Origin: Tupaia tana
Lineage: Eukaryota; Chordata; Mammalia; Scandentia; Tupaiidae
Reading direction: 5' to 3'
Assembly (NCBI GenBank): GCA_026018925.1
Contig: JAKSZU010000031.1
Location: 14,056,997 to 14,120,996 of the forward strand
DNA length: 64,000 bases
The notes under the pieces are model-generated. The model did no database searches. It saw only the letters and a list, made by a program, of their open reading frames with translations, and was not told the origin of the DNA. The translations under genes and the position numbers were made by a program. Shown here piece after piece: positions 22,193 to 33,330 of the stretch; within the stretch, counting starts at the first letter, position 1; every line of letters starts with the position of its first letter.

Positions 22193-23347
22193 TCCTGAGA
22201 AGGACCTGGGTGGAAATAGGGGCCATGCCTTGATCAAAACCAGTGTGATAACCTGGCTCTGTTGGTGGCATTGGTTGGGGCTAGGTGGTTGGAAGGCTTC
22301 AGGTCCTGAGGGTAGGTGGTGTTATTGCCTAGGTCAACACTGGCATGATCTCCTGACTCTGTCAATGGCAGTGGTTAGGCTGAGGGGATGGTAGTGGCTG
22401 GAAGGGGTTCTGATCCCAGGGAGGATTTGGGGAGAGCCTATGTGTGTGCTCTCAATAAGAGTAGCACAACATCCCAGCCACATTGGCAGCATTGTTCAGG
22501 CAACGCTGATCCTAACTCCAGATCCGAAAGAAAACTTGGTGAGGCAGGAGTGCATGCCCTGGCTAAGACTGTGTGAAATCCCATTCTCTCAGTGCTGTTT
22601 GTCAGGGTGAGGCAGCCTGATAGTGGCTTGAAGGCTCTGTATCCTGGCCAGCACCTGGGGCCAGTTGGGGTCCATGTCCCCATCAAGACCAGCTCAACAC
22701 CCTGGCTTTGTTGGAGGTATTGGTTATAGTGAGGCATTCTGGTGGGAGTTGGAATATTCTGGGTTCTGTGAGGACATAGAGTGAGCCAAGGCTGCATACC
22801 CTAGAGAAACCTGGCATAACACTGCAGTTTAATTGGTGGTGTTGGTTGGCTCAAAGTAGCCCTGTGGTGGCTGGAAGGCACCAAGTCCTGGTGAAGACTG
22901 GGGTGAACCAAGGTGTTTGCCCTAAGCAAGACTGGTGTGACACTTCAACTCTGTTGGTAGTGTTGGTGAGTGTTGGTAACCCATAGTGGCTGGATGTCTT
23001 TGGGTTTTGGGAGGGACTTGGTGTGTGTGTGTGTTGTGGGGCTGGTATACACTCCCTGGTCAAGGTCAGTGTGGTGCTCCAACTTCATTGGCAGTATTGT
23101 TTATGGTGAGGTGTCCTGGCAGTGACTGGAAGGCTTTGGGTCCTGGGGAGTACCTGGTGGTATCCAGGGCTCTTGCCCTGGCAAGGCCAGTGCAGCACTC
23201 TGGCATCATTTCTGACAGAGGTCGGTTTGAAGCAGCCTGGCATAGATTGGAATGCTCTGGGTCTCAAGGAGGACTGTGAGGAAACTCATATATGCACATG
23301 TCAAGTTCCGGCTTGCACTCCAGCTCCATTGGTGGCTGTACCAGTGG
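22193..23347 (+). repeat. Module a array
   Basis: About nine to ten units; a short GT run (23,023-23,036) interrupts one. Confidence 0.78.
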
Positions 23348-23790
23348 CTTAGAAAGGATTGCCTTAGAAATGACAACACTGTTAGTGAACAATGAAATTT
23401 TCTGTCAAATCCTTTCATTTGATAATGAGTCATGAATCCATTCTATCCTGTGTCATCATTGCCACTGTTGACTGACCTTGGTGATTCGTGTTCTGAATCC
23501 ATCTTCTCAGCTGGAGCCTTGGCAACCCTTTCTTAGTTCAATAATGTGCCTTTTCAGTTATGTCCAAAAGATTTCAGATACCACACCAAGAACACCTATC
23601 ATAGTTTTTCTTTACGATTCAAGAGTTGATCTGGTCGTAGATTATGAGGTGGACTGATCATACCCTGTAGCCAGGAGGGTGTTTTTAGGTCTGTAAATGT
23701 GACTTTGTCCTGCAAAAACTCCTGTGGCCAGCAGGCGGAGTTCAGCCTCAGAGAACCACAAACCTTGTCCTGCAGTGCTCATGAGAGCTG
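23348..23790 (+). repeat. Module b, type T2 (copy 3, truncated)
   Basis: Starts AGAAAGGATTGCCTTAG and carries GGCCAGCAGGCGGAGTTC, then breaks at TGCTCATGAGAGC straight into module a. About 300 bp of the distal part and module c are missing. Confidence 0.78.
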
Positions 23791-24436
23791 GGTATACACC
23801 ACAGTCAAGTCCAGTATGATGTCTTGGCTCTGTTGTTGGTGATGGTAAGGTCAAAGCAGCCCAGTGTTGACTGGAAAATTGTGAGTCAAGGCAGACTTGG
23901 GTGGAGCTGGGTTGCACACTTAGATCACAGCTGGTGCAATACCCTGAGTTCTTCAGCAGTGGAAGTTGGATAGAAGCTGCCTGATAAAGACTGGAAGGTT
24001 CCAGAGCCTAAGGTGGACCTGGGGAGAAATAGTATGCATATCTGGATTAAGATCAGCACCACACTTCTGGTCTTTTGGGGATGGAGGTAGTGTTAAAGCA
24101 TCCTGGCATGGACTGTATGGCTCTTGGTTATGAGGCATACCTTGGGGGAACTGTAATGTGCACCATGGTCAGTGTCCTTTGGGTTGAAGTGCCCATTATG
24201 AGCTGGAAGATTTTTGGTCAAAGAGTGGACCTAAGGGAAACTGGAGTGCATGCCGCATTTAAAGCCATCATGACACCCCAGCTATGTCTGTTTTGGAGGT
24301 TATGGTGAAGCAACCTGGTATGGGTTGGAAACCTTTAATTTCAGAGGCATACCTGGGAGGAGCTCCGGGACTTGTTCCACTCAAGGTTGTCTCTATATTC
24401 TGGTTACCTTGGCAGCAGAGGTGGAAGGACTGGGAT
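23791..24436 (+). repeat. Module a array
   Basis: About five units. Confidence 0.78.
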
Positions 24437-25144
24437 AAGAAAGGAGTGCTTTAATTTAAAAACCAAAATGTTATTGAGTAAGTACTTAATTACTCAAAAT
24501 ATCATAAATTCATTCAGTGTCATGTAATCATTATTAGTATTGCCTGACCATGGGTAGCAATGTCTTGACTTTGTCATCTCAGATGTAATCCTGGAGGCCC
24601 TTTTTTAGTTCAGTGATGTGACTTCACTGTTATTTCTATTTGTACTTCAGACACCATACCAAGGACACATTTTATAATTTTCCTCTAGGCCTCAGGAAGA
24701 TATCTGGTTTTAGACAACTTCTTAAATATGAACTGTATAGGAAATTGATCGCATAGGATACCTAAGTGGGGTTTTTTAGTCTGTTCATATGAATTTTTTT
24801 CTGTACCATCCACTAAGGTCAGCAGAGGACGTTGAGCATATCTGACTATTCACCTTGTCCTGCACCACCCCAAAGAGTCAGCGGAGGGCACCCTTGACTC
24901 AGATAACCAGTGATTCTTTCCTACCCTGCCCTTGAGGACAGCAGTGTGGTTGGGCCCCCTTAAAACGTGTGAAAATCCACATCAGTAATTCCTCCCAGTA
25001 GGTTCCTCAGTCAATATAGCAGTTTCTCCTCGGTGCCCCCCAGAGATCTCTGCTGGGCATTGGGTGACTGGCTACATCCACAGGGAGAATCCATTTATGC
25101 CCCAACCTAGTGCTGAGATGTATCCTGTGGACTGTCAGATACAG
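24437..25144 (+). repeat. Module b, type T1 (copy 4)
   Basis: T1 marks: CCTACCCTGCCCTTGAGG, CAGCAGTGTGGTTGGGCC. Also GAGTCAGCGGAGGGCACCC, a partial CTCF-like word. Confidence 0.82.
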
Positions 25145-25300
25145 TAGGTAGGGGTTGAGGTTGTGTAATGGGGTTAAAGTTCAGTTGGTGTTAGTATTGT
25201 GGTTAGAGATTAGAAGTTAGGGATTGGTTTTAGAGGATTACTGATGAGATTTTGGGTTTGGGGTGGTTTCTATTATTTAAGGGTAAAGGGGTAGGGATGT

Positions 25301-27045
25301 TGGGCCCCATGTCCTTATGTGGAGCTGAGGAGAGCTGAGGTATATGCCCTGATGAAGACTAGCTTGACACCAATGCTCCATCATGGTAGAGGTTGTGTTA
25401 AAGTGGTCCAGTGTGGGCTGGAAGACTCTTGTTTATAATTTGGAACTGGTGAGAATGTTTGGTGCATGATCCGGTCAAGGCTGGCATGAAAACACGATTC
25501 CTTTGTGGCAGATGTTGTGTAAAAGCATCAGAGTACATGCCGGAAGGCTATGGTTGCAGATACATATGAGTGGTGGAAGGAAGCGGAAGCTGCATTGTTC
25601 ACCCTGTTCAAGGCCGACATGATAACATTGGTTCTTTCAGTGGGGTTGATCATGGCAAGGCAGCCTGGTGCTGATTGGGTGTTCATAAGGATTTGGAGAA
25701 AGACTGTATGTCTCAGTCAAGGTTGGCATAACAGCCCAGCCTGGTCATTGGTGTTTGTTTGGTCGAGGCAACTCTGCAGTTGCTGGAGGATTTGGGATAG
25801 CTGAGGTAAATGGCCTGATCAAGTCTTCAGTGAGACCCTGGCTCTGACAAGTGTTGGTCAAGGCTAGGTGAGCTAGCGTTGGTTGGTATGCTCTTGGTGC
25901 CAGGGAGGATTAGGTGGAAGGTGGGACATGTGTGCCAGTCAAGACTGGTGTGGCATTCTTTTTCTCTTGGTGGCGTTTGTCAGGGCATGGTGGCCAGTGA
26001 TGGCTGCAGGGCTCTAGGTCATGAAGAATACATGGGGGAGTTAATTTGTACACTTTGTGGTCAAGACTGTCATGGCACCTGGACTTTGGACAGGGCAACG
26101 GGTACAGTTCTATGTAAAATGCTCAGGGTTTTGAAGTGTCTGGTGGGAGAGCCAGGACACATGCCTCAGTCAATCAAGCATGACTCTCTGGGTCCAATGG
26201 CATTTTTGTTCATGCAGGAAGGTCTGGTGGTGGCTGGAAGGCTGTGTATCTTAAAGAAAACCTTAGGGGAGCAGGGGCACATGCCCCAGTTTAGTCATGT
26301 TTGGTACCCTCTTGGTCAGTATGAGGTTGTCTTGCATTGGCCAGAAGATTCTGGGTCCTTTGGGAGTGCCTGGAGGTAATGGTTGCATCTGCCCCTGTCA
26401 AGACTGGCACAGCTCCTCTGCTTTGTTGGTGGCATTGTGCTGGGGTCAGACACTCTGGCAGTGGTTAGAAATAATCTTGTTCCAGGGTAGGACCTGGGTG
26501 TAGCTGGGGCACATACCTCAGTCTAGACCAGCGTGACATGCTGGTTTTATTGGTAGTGTTGGTTGGGGCAAGACAACCTGGTGGTGGCTGCAGGGTTCCA
26601 GGTTTCTGATGATGATCTGGGGTGAACTGAGGTGCATGTCTTAGCCAATACTGGTGCTCCATCAGCATTGTTGGCCAGGATGAGTTGGCCTCAGCAGAGG
26701 CTGTATCGGTTTGGGTTACAGCAAGGACCTTGGTGATCCAGAATGTGCTCTGTGGTCAAGATTGTGGTGACACTCTGATGTAATATAGAGCATTGTTTGG
26801 GATGAGGTGGCCCGCCAGTGGTTGGAAGGTTTTCAGTTCCACGGAGAAGCTGGCGGGAGCCTGGGTGTGCATTATGTGAAGGCTGGCCTGACACCCCAGT
26901 TCCGTCATTGACAGAGTTCAGGTTGAAGGAGCCTGGTGTAGGTTGAAATGCTCTGGGTCTTCAGGTAGACTAAGGGGAAGTTCGTGTATGTGTCCCCATG
27001 AAAGCCAGTTTCACATCCCATGTCCACTGTCAGCAGTATCAGAGG
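25301..27045 (+). repeat. Module a array, longest
   Basis: About fourteen units. The 166-codon frame at 25,879-26,379 spans four units and is not shared by other units, so it is not a gene. Confidence 0.78.
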
Positions 27046-27436
27046 CTTAAACAGGAGTGTCTTAATTCTGAAAACAGTGTCGGTGGACAAGGAATTTTTC
27101 TCTCTAACTGTAATTCAGTCATGAATGCAGTCAGTCCCTTGTAATCATCACAGGCATTACTTGACCTTGTTTAGCATTGTTTTTAGTTAATTTTCTCATC
27201 TTGAGTCCTTCGTATCTTCCTTTTAGTCCAGTAACATGAATTCATGGTTATTTTTCTAAAGTCCGTATACTTCACACCCATCCTTGCCACTATAGTTTTT
27301 CCCTAGGTCTCAATAATTATCTGGTTATAGACAGATTGCCATCTCTGAACTCGTAAAGTTAATTGCTACCACTATACCTCCTGGAAAGTGTTTTTAGCTC
27401 TGTTAATGTGGCTTTGTCATGCACTATCTCTTATGG
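27046..27436 (+). repeat. Module b, type T2 (copy 4), left part
   Basis: Begins like other T2 copies (GTCTTAATTCTGAAAACAG, AGTCCAGTAACATGAATTC, GAAAGTGTTTTTAGCTCTG) and at its CAGCAGAGGG site passes without a break into the tandem array at 27,437. Confidence 0.8.
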
Positions 27437-30400
27437 CCAGCAGAGGGAGCTCACGCATGCATTGTATTTCTAGATTTGTTATGTGACTTGTCCTGCATCT
27501 CTTTCTGTGGCTGGCAGTGGAATCTCAATTTCAACTAAGCACACACCGTATCGTGAACCACAGGCAAGAGCCAGCAGGGGGAGCATCGTCTCAGCTAACA
27601 ATGTTAGCAGACCAGATTAGAATTATGAAACACTGGCCTCTTTTTAGCAGAGACAGCTTAACCTCAGCAAACCATACACCTTTTCCTGCATCACACCCAA
27701 AGCCACCAGAAGGTGATTGGACTCACCTAACAGTTACATCAGATCACATTAGAACTTAGGAAAAACTGGCCTATGTCCAACAGAGGAAGTCAATCCTCAG
27801 CTTAACCACACACCTTATTCTGCACCATAGCCAAGAGCCAGAAGCTGGGAGCTTTGACCCAAGTATCAGTGTCAGCAGAGAACAGTAGATCTAATAAAAT
27901 ACTGTTGTATTGCCATGAGAGTGAACTCGATGTCAGCTATCCACACAACTTTTCATGCATCAATCCCAAGGGCCAGTAGGGAGATCTTTGTCTCAGTAAG
28001 CAGTGTCAGCAGACCATATTAGAAGTAATGAAACATCTGTCTATGGCCAGCAGAGGGAGCTTACGCTCAGGTAACTGCACACCTTATTCTGTACAGCAGC
28101 CAAGAGTCATTCGGGGGAGTTTTGACTCAGTTTATCATGTCATCTGACCACATTAGATCTAACAAAACAGTAGCCTCTTGCCAGCAGATGGAATTCAACA
28201 TCAGGTAACCACACACCTTATCTTGTACCGCAGACAAAAAACAGCAAGGTAAGCTTTGACTCAGCTAACAGTGTCCACAGACCACATTAAAACTCATGAA
28301 AGAGTGGGCTATGGCCTGTATAGGGAGCACAACCTCAGATAACCACACACCTTTCCTGCACCACATTGAAGAACCATCAGGGGGAGCTTTGACTCAGCTA
28401 ATTTTCATCAGACTACATTTGAACTAATGACACACTGTCCTAGGGCCCACAGAGGGGCCTTGAAATCAGGTAACCACACAGATTATCTGGCATAACAGAC
28501 AAGAGTCAGCACAGTGAGGTTTTCCTCAGTCAACAGGGTCAGCAAATCGTATTAGAATAGATGATTCACTGGACTATTGCCAGCAGAAGGAGGTCCACCT
28601 CGCCTAACCCACCTTTTCCTTCACCACGTTTAAGAGCCCGCAGGGAGAGATTTGACTCGGCTAACAGTTAGCGGACCACATTAGAACTAATCGAATACTG
28701 TTTTATTGCCAGAAGAGGGAGCAATCTCAAGCACATACCTTTTACTGCTTCATACCCAAGAGCCAGCTGGGGAACTGAGACTTAACTAATATGTCAGGCT
28801 ACCACATTAGAACTTATGAAACCCCGGTCTGTTGTCAGCAGAGGGAGCACAACCTCAGCTACCCACACTTTTTCCTGCACTACACCCAAGAGCAAGCAGG
28901 GGAAGTTTTGTCTCAGGTAACAGTATCAGCATGACCACATTAGAATTAATGAAACAGTGTTCTATTGGCGGGAAAGTGTGCTTGACCTCAGCTAACCACA
29001 CACCTTTTTCTGTATGACACCCAAGGGCCAGTAGAGGGAGCTCTGATTAAGTTAACGGTGTCAACAGACCACGTTATAACTAACGAAACTCTTGCCTAGG
29101 GTCTGCAGAGGGAGCTTAAGCTCAGGTAACCACACATCACATGTTATCCCACACCACAGCCAAGAGTCTTCAGGGGGAGTGTTGAGTCATTTAACAGTGT
29201 GAGTAGGCCACATTGGAACTAATGAAACACTGGCCTATTGCCAGGAGAGGGAGCTCAACACCAACTAATCACACATCTTTCCTGCACCACACCCCAGGGT
29301 CTGTAGCTGGAGCTTTCAGACAGTTAACTGTGTCAGCTGACCACATTAGAACTAATAAAACACTGGCCTTTTGCCAGCACATGGGGCTCAACATCATGTA
29401 ACCACACACCTTCTCCTGCATCACAGACAAGAGCCAGCAGGGTGACCTTTGACTCAGTTACCAGTGTCTGCAGACTACATTCAAACTCATGAAACAGTGG
29501 TCTGTGGTTTTCCTGCACCACACTTAAGATCCAGCAGGGGAAGCTTGGCTGAGTTAGCAGTGTCAGCAGAGGGATCTTGACCTCAGCCAACCACACACCT
29601 TTTTTTGCAACACAGCAAAGTTCCAAGAGGGAGAACTTTGACTCAAAACTTGGTCAGTAGACCACATTAGAAGTTATGAAACATTGGCCTATGGACAGCA
29701 GAGGGAGCTCAAACTCAGGTAACTGCACACCTTTTCCTGCACCTCAGCCAAGAGTCATTGTGGCAGATTAGACTCAACTAACAGTGTCAGCATACCATAA
29801 TATAATTTATGAAACCCTGGCCTATTGTGAGCTGTGGGACCGCATGTTCAGGTAACCACACACTTTATCCTGTACCACACCCAGTATGCAGCAGGCAGAG
29901 CACTCAGCTAACAGTGTCAGCAGACCACTTCAAAACTTAGGAAACCCTGGTCTGTTGTCAGTGGAGGGAGCTCAATCTCACCTAACCACAACCTTTTTCA
30001 TTACCACAGATAAGGACCTTCAGAGCGAGCTTTGATACCGTTAACAGTGTCAGCAGACCACATTACATGTAATGAAACACTTGCCTATGTCCAGCAGAGG
30101 GAGCTCAAGCTCAAGTAACCATACACCTTATCTTGCAGCCACAGCCAAGAGCCAGCCCGGTGAGGTTTGACTCAGCTTATAGTAAATGTAGACGACATTA
30201 AAAGTATGGCCTATGGTCTGCATAGAGAGCTCAACCCCAGCTAACTACACACTTTTTTTGCACCACACTCAAGAGCCACCAGGGGGAGCTTTGACTCAGC
30301 TAACAGTGTCCTCAAACCTCAGTCGAAGTTATGAATCACTGGCATGTGGTCAACAGAGGGAACTCCACCTCAGCTAATTACACAACTTTTCCTTCAAGAC

Positions 30401-32040
30401 CTGTAATAGAAAGCGGGTGGAGTGTTGACTCAGGTAACTGTGTCATCAGACCACATTAGAACTCATGAGCCCCTGGCCTGTTGCCATTAGAGGGAGCTCT
30501 ACCGCAAGTGACCATACAGCTTGTCCTGCACCAGAGGCAGTAGCAGCAGGGTGAGGTTGGACTTAGCTAACAGGGTCACTTGTATACATAAGAACATACA
30601 CCTCACTGGCCAATGCTGCCAGAAGGAAGTTGCCCTCAGCTAAGCACACACCTCTCACTGCACTACATCCAAGAGCAAGAGGAGTTTTAATTCAGTTAAC
30701 AGTGCCAGCAGACCACATTAGAACTAATTAAACACAGGTCTACTGTCAGCAGAGGGAGCTCCACCTCAGATAACCACATACCATGTCCTGCACAGAGCCA
30801 AGGGTTATTAGTAGGGGGAGCTTTGGCTCATCTAAGAGTGTCAGCTGATGACATTAGAACTAATGAAATACTGGGCTATGACCAGCAGAGGGAATGACCT
30901 CAGCTACCCACACACCTTTTCCTGAACCACAGCTAAGATCCAGCAGGGTGAGCTTTGACTGAGGTATCAGTGTCATCTGACCACATTAAAACCTATGACG
31001 TACTGGCTTATGGTCAGCAGAGGGAGTTCAACCTCAGTTAACTACTGACCTTTCCCAGCACCACATCCAAGAACCGGCAGGGGGAGCTTTGACTCAGCTA
31101 ATAGATTCACTAGACCACATTTGAACTTTTGAAATATTTGCCTATGAGTAGCAGAGGGAGCTAAACCTCAGCTAAACACACCTTATCCTTCAGCACAACC
31201 AAGAGCCAGAAGTGGAGACTTTGACTCAGCTAATCATGTCAGCAGACCACATTAGAACTTATGAAACTCTAGTCTATTGCCAGCAGAGGGAGCTTCACCT
31301 CAGATACCAACATATGGTTTTCTACACCACACCGAAGGGTAGTAGAGGGAGCTTTAACTCAGCTACCTGTCAGCGGAGCATATTAGCGCTAATGAATCTC
31401 TTGCTTTGGCCACTAGAGGGAGCTTAAGGGCAGGTACAAACACGCTTTATCCTGTACAACAACAAATAGAAAGGGAAGCTTTGACTCTCTTATCAGTGTT
31501 AGTTGATCACATTAGAACTACTGAAACACTGGACTATGGTCAGCAGAGGGAGCTTAACCTTAGCTAACCACACACCTTTCCTGTACCAAACCTAAGAGCC
31601 AGCAGTAGCAGGTTTAAATCAGCTAGCTGTGTCAGAAGACCACATTAGAATACTGAAATACTAGTTTATTGTCAGCAGAGGTAGCTCTACCTCAGCTAAC
31701 AACACACCTTATCTACCCCACAGCTAAGCGCCAGCAGAGGGAGCTTTGACTCAGTTAACATTGACAGTATACCACGTTAAAACCTATGAAACGGTGGCCT
31801 ATTGCCAGCAGACATAGCTCAAATGCAGGTAGGCACAGATTATAACTGCCCCATACTAGAGGGCCAGCAGAAGGAAATTTAGACTAAATAAAAAAGTGTC
31901 AACAGACCAAAATAGAGGAAATGAAACATTGACTAATTACCTGCAGAGAGAGTGCAATCTCAGCTAACCTTACAGATTTTCATGTGCAACTCAGAGGAAC
32001 CAGAAGAGAGCTTTGACACAGTTTACATGTTCAGTAAACC
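27437..32040 (+). repeat. ~132-bp tandem array with paired CTCF-like motifs
   Basis: About 34 diverged units. One unit reads CCAGCAGAGGGAGCTCAACC, then CTCAGCTAACCACACACC, CACCACACCCAAGAGCC, then a second motif CCAGCAGGGGGAGCTTTG, CAGCTAACAGTGTCAGCAG, ACCACATTAGAACTAATG and AAACACTGGCCTATTG. Well preserved motif copies: 27,437; 27,571; 28,047; 29,028; 30,276; 31,280; 31,410; 31,540; 31,731. Spacing of successive first motifs near the end is 130, 130 and 132 bp, with a second motif about 59 bp on. The motif matches the CTCF core (CCASYAGRKGGCRS) except that A often replaces the C after GGG. All copies point toward the telomere-like block. Binding is inference. Confidence 0.85.
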
Positions 32041-32265
32041 ACATTATATGTATGAATAAAAAATAAAGTTATTTCTTCCACGTCGAACGGTTAATAAAAA
32101 TGAGAGAATTTTTTTTAGTGTCCGACAGCAATGTTGGACATAGAGACACATCCAAGGTAAGTTAAATGTCTGTATCCCAGTATGGTGAAAACATGGAGCT
32201 TCTGAAGTGTTGGAGTTACACGGTAAGTCTCCAGGTGAGTACGATTGTTATAAGGTAGAGGTGAG
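32041..32265 (+). other. Junction sequence between CTCF-like and telomere-like arrays
   Basis: Low-copy within the window. Carries three GTAAGT/GTGAGT words (about 32,155, 32,222 and 32,235) resembling splice donors. At a chromosome end this would be the TERRA transcription start zone; here nothing beyond position supports that. Confidence 0.4.
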
Positions 32266-33330
32266 GGGTAGCAATAGGGTTTAGGGTTGGGAATTGGCGT
32301 TAGAGTTAGGGTTTGGTGTGAGGGTTGGGTATAGGGTTTAGGGTTAAGTGTAGGGGTTAAGGGTTGGGTTTGGATAGGGTTAAGGGGTTAGGGGTAGGGG
32401 TACGGTAAGGGGTTAGGGGTTAGGGTTTAGGGTTTACGTTAGGGTTAGGTGTTAGAGTTAGGGTACAGGTATAGTGTACGGTTTAGGGTACGGTTTTAGG
32501 GTACGGGTTAGGGTACAGGTTAGGGTACAGGTTAGGGTTAGGGTTAGGGCACGGGTTAGGGTACGGGTTAGGCTTCCAGTTAGGGCTAGGGTAGAGGTTA
32601 GGGTTAAAGTAAGGGTTAGGGTATGAGTAAGGGTACGGGTAAGAGTTAGGGTTAGGGTACGGGTTAGGGTTATGGTACGGGTTAGGGCATGGGTTAGGGT
32701 TAGGGTACGGATTAGGGTACAGGTTAGGGTTAGGGCATGGGTTAGGGTACGAGTTAGGCTTAGGGTTAGGGCTAGGGTATGGGTTAGGGTTAGAGTAAGG
32801 GTTAGGGTATGGGTTAGGTTAGAGTAAGGGTTAGGGTATGGGTTAGGGTACAAGTAAGGGTCCGGGTATGGGTTAGGGTACGGGTTTGGGTACGGGTTTG
32901 GGTATGGGTTAAGGTTAGGGAATGGGTTAGGGTATGGGTTAGGGTTTGGGTTCGGGTACGGGTAGGGTACGGGTTAGGGTTAGGGTACAGATTAGGGTTA
33001 GGTTACGGGTTAGGGTTAGGGTTTCGGTACGGGTTAGGGTTAGGGTACGGGTTAGGGTTAGGGTACAGATTAGGGTTAGGTTACGGGTTAGGGTTAGGGT
33101 TTCGGTACGGGTTAGGGTTAGGGTACGGGTTAGGGTTACAGTTAGGGTTAGGGTTAGGGTTTAGGCTTTAGGGTTTGGGGTTAGGGGTTAGGAGTTAGGG
33201 TTAGGGTTAGGGGTTAGGGTTAGGGGTTAGCGTTAGGGTTAGGGGTTACGGTTAGGGTTAGGGGTTAGGCTTAGGGGTTAGGGTTAGGGTTTAGGGTTTA
33301 GGGTTTGGGTTAGAGTTAGGGTTAAGGTCA
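32266..33330 (+). repeat. Degenerate interstitial telomeric array
   Basis: Hexamer array with TTAGGG on the plus strand. Much of it alternates GGGTTA with GGGTAC, GGGTAT, GGGCAC or GGGCAT. After about 33,150 the array shifts to TTAGGGG and TTTAGGG spacing variants. Long frames on both strands (72 codons plus, 131 codons minus, VRVRVR or TLTLTL) are artefacts of the hexamer. Confidence 0.93.

Larger units (their letters stand above)
10040..27450 (+). repeat. Subtelomere-type satellite domain, modules a/b/c
   Basis: The whole stretch is built from three parts repeated in order. Module a is a tandem array of ~122-bp units (GGACCTGGGGG ... GTCAAGACTGGCATGACACC ... GGCTGGAAGGCTC). Module b is ~700 bp, starting AGAAAGGA.TGCCTTAAT and ending near GCTGAGCCACAGCCTGTGG. 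Module c is 120-170 bp of GTTAGG/GGTTAGGGTTA-like words. Module b occurs as two alternating types, T1 and T2. Direction is the same throughout, with the G-rich strand of module c on plus. No gene is supported; all long frames here are repeat frames. Similar architecture is known at mammalian subtelomeres; function is inference. Confidence 0.8.

Noticed and set aside
25879-26379. 166-codon frame as a gene
   Set aside because: Spans module a repeat units and is not preserved in the other ~75 units.
27437-32040. CRISPR array
   Set aside because: Direct repeats are diverged, there are no unique spacers, and the genome is mammalian.
32458-33164. Long open frames (131 codons minus, 72 codons plus) with TLTLTL and VRVRVR repeats
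   Set aside because: They are translations of telomeric hexamers, which lack stops in some frames; no coding signal beyond the repeat.
32266-33330. True terminal telomere
   Set aside because: Heavily degenerate and followed by more than 30 kb of other sequence.
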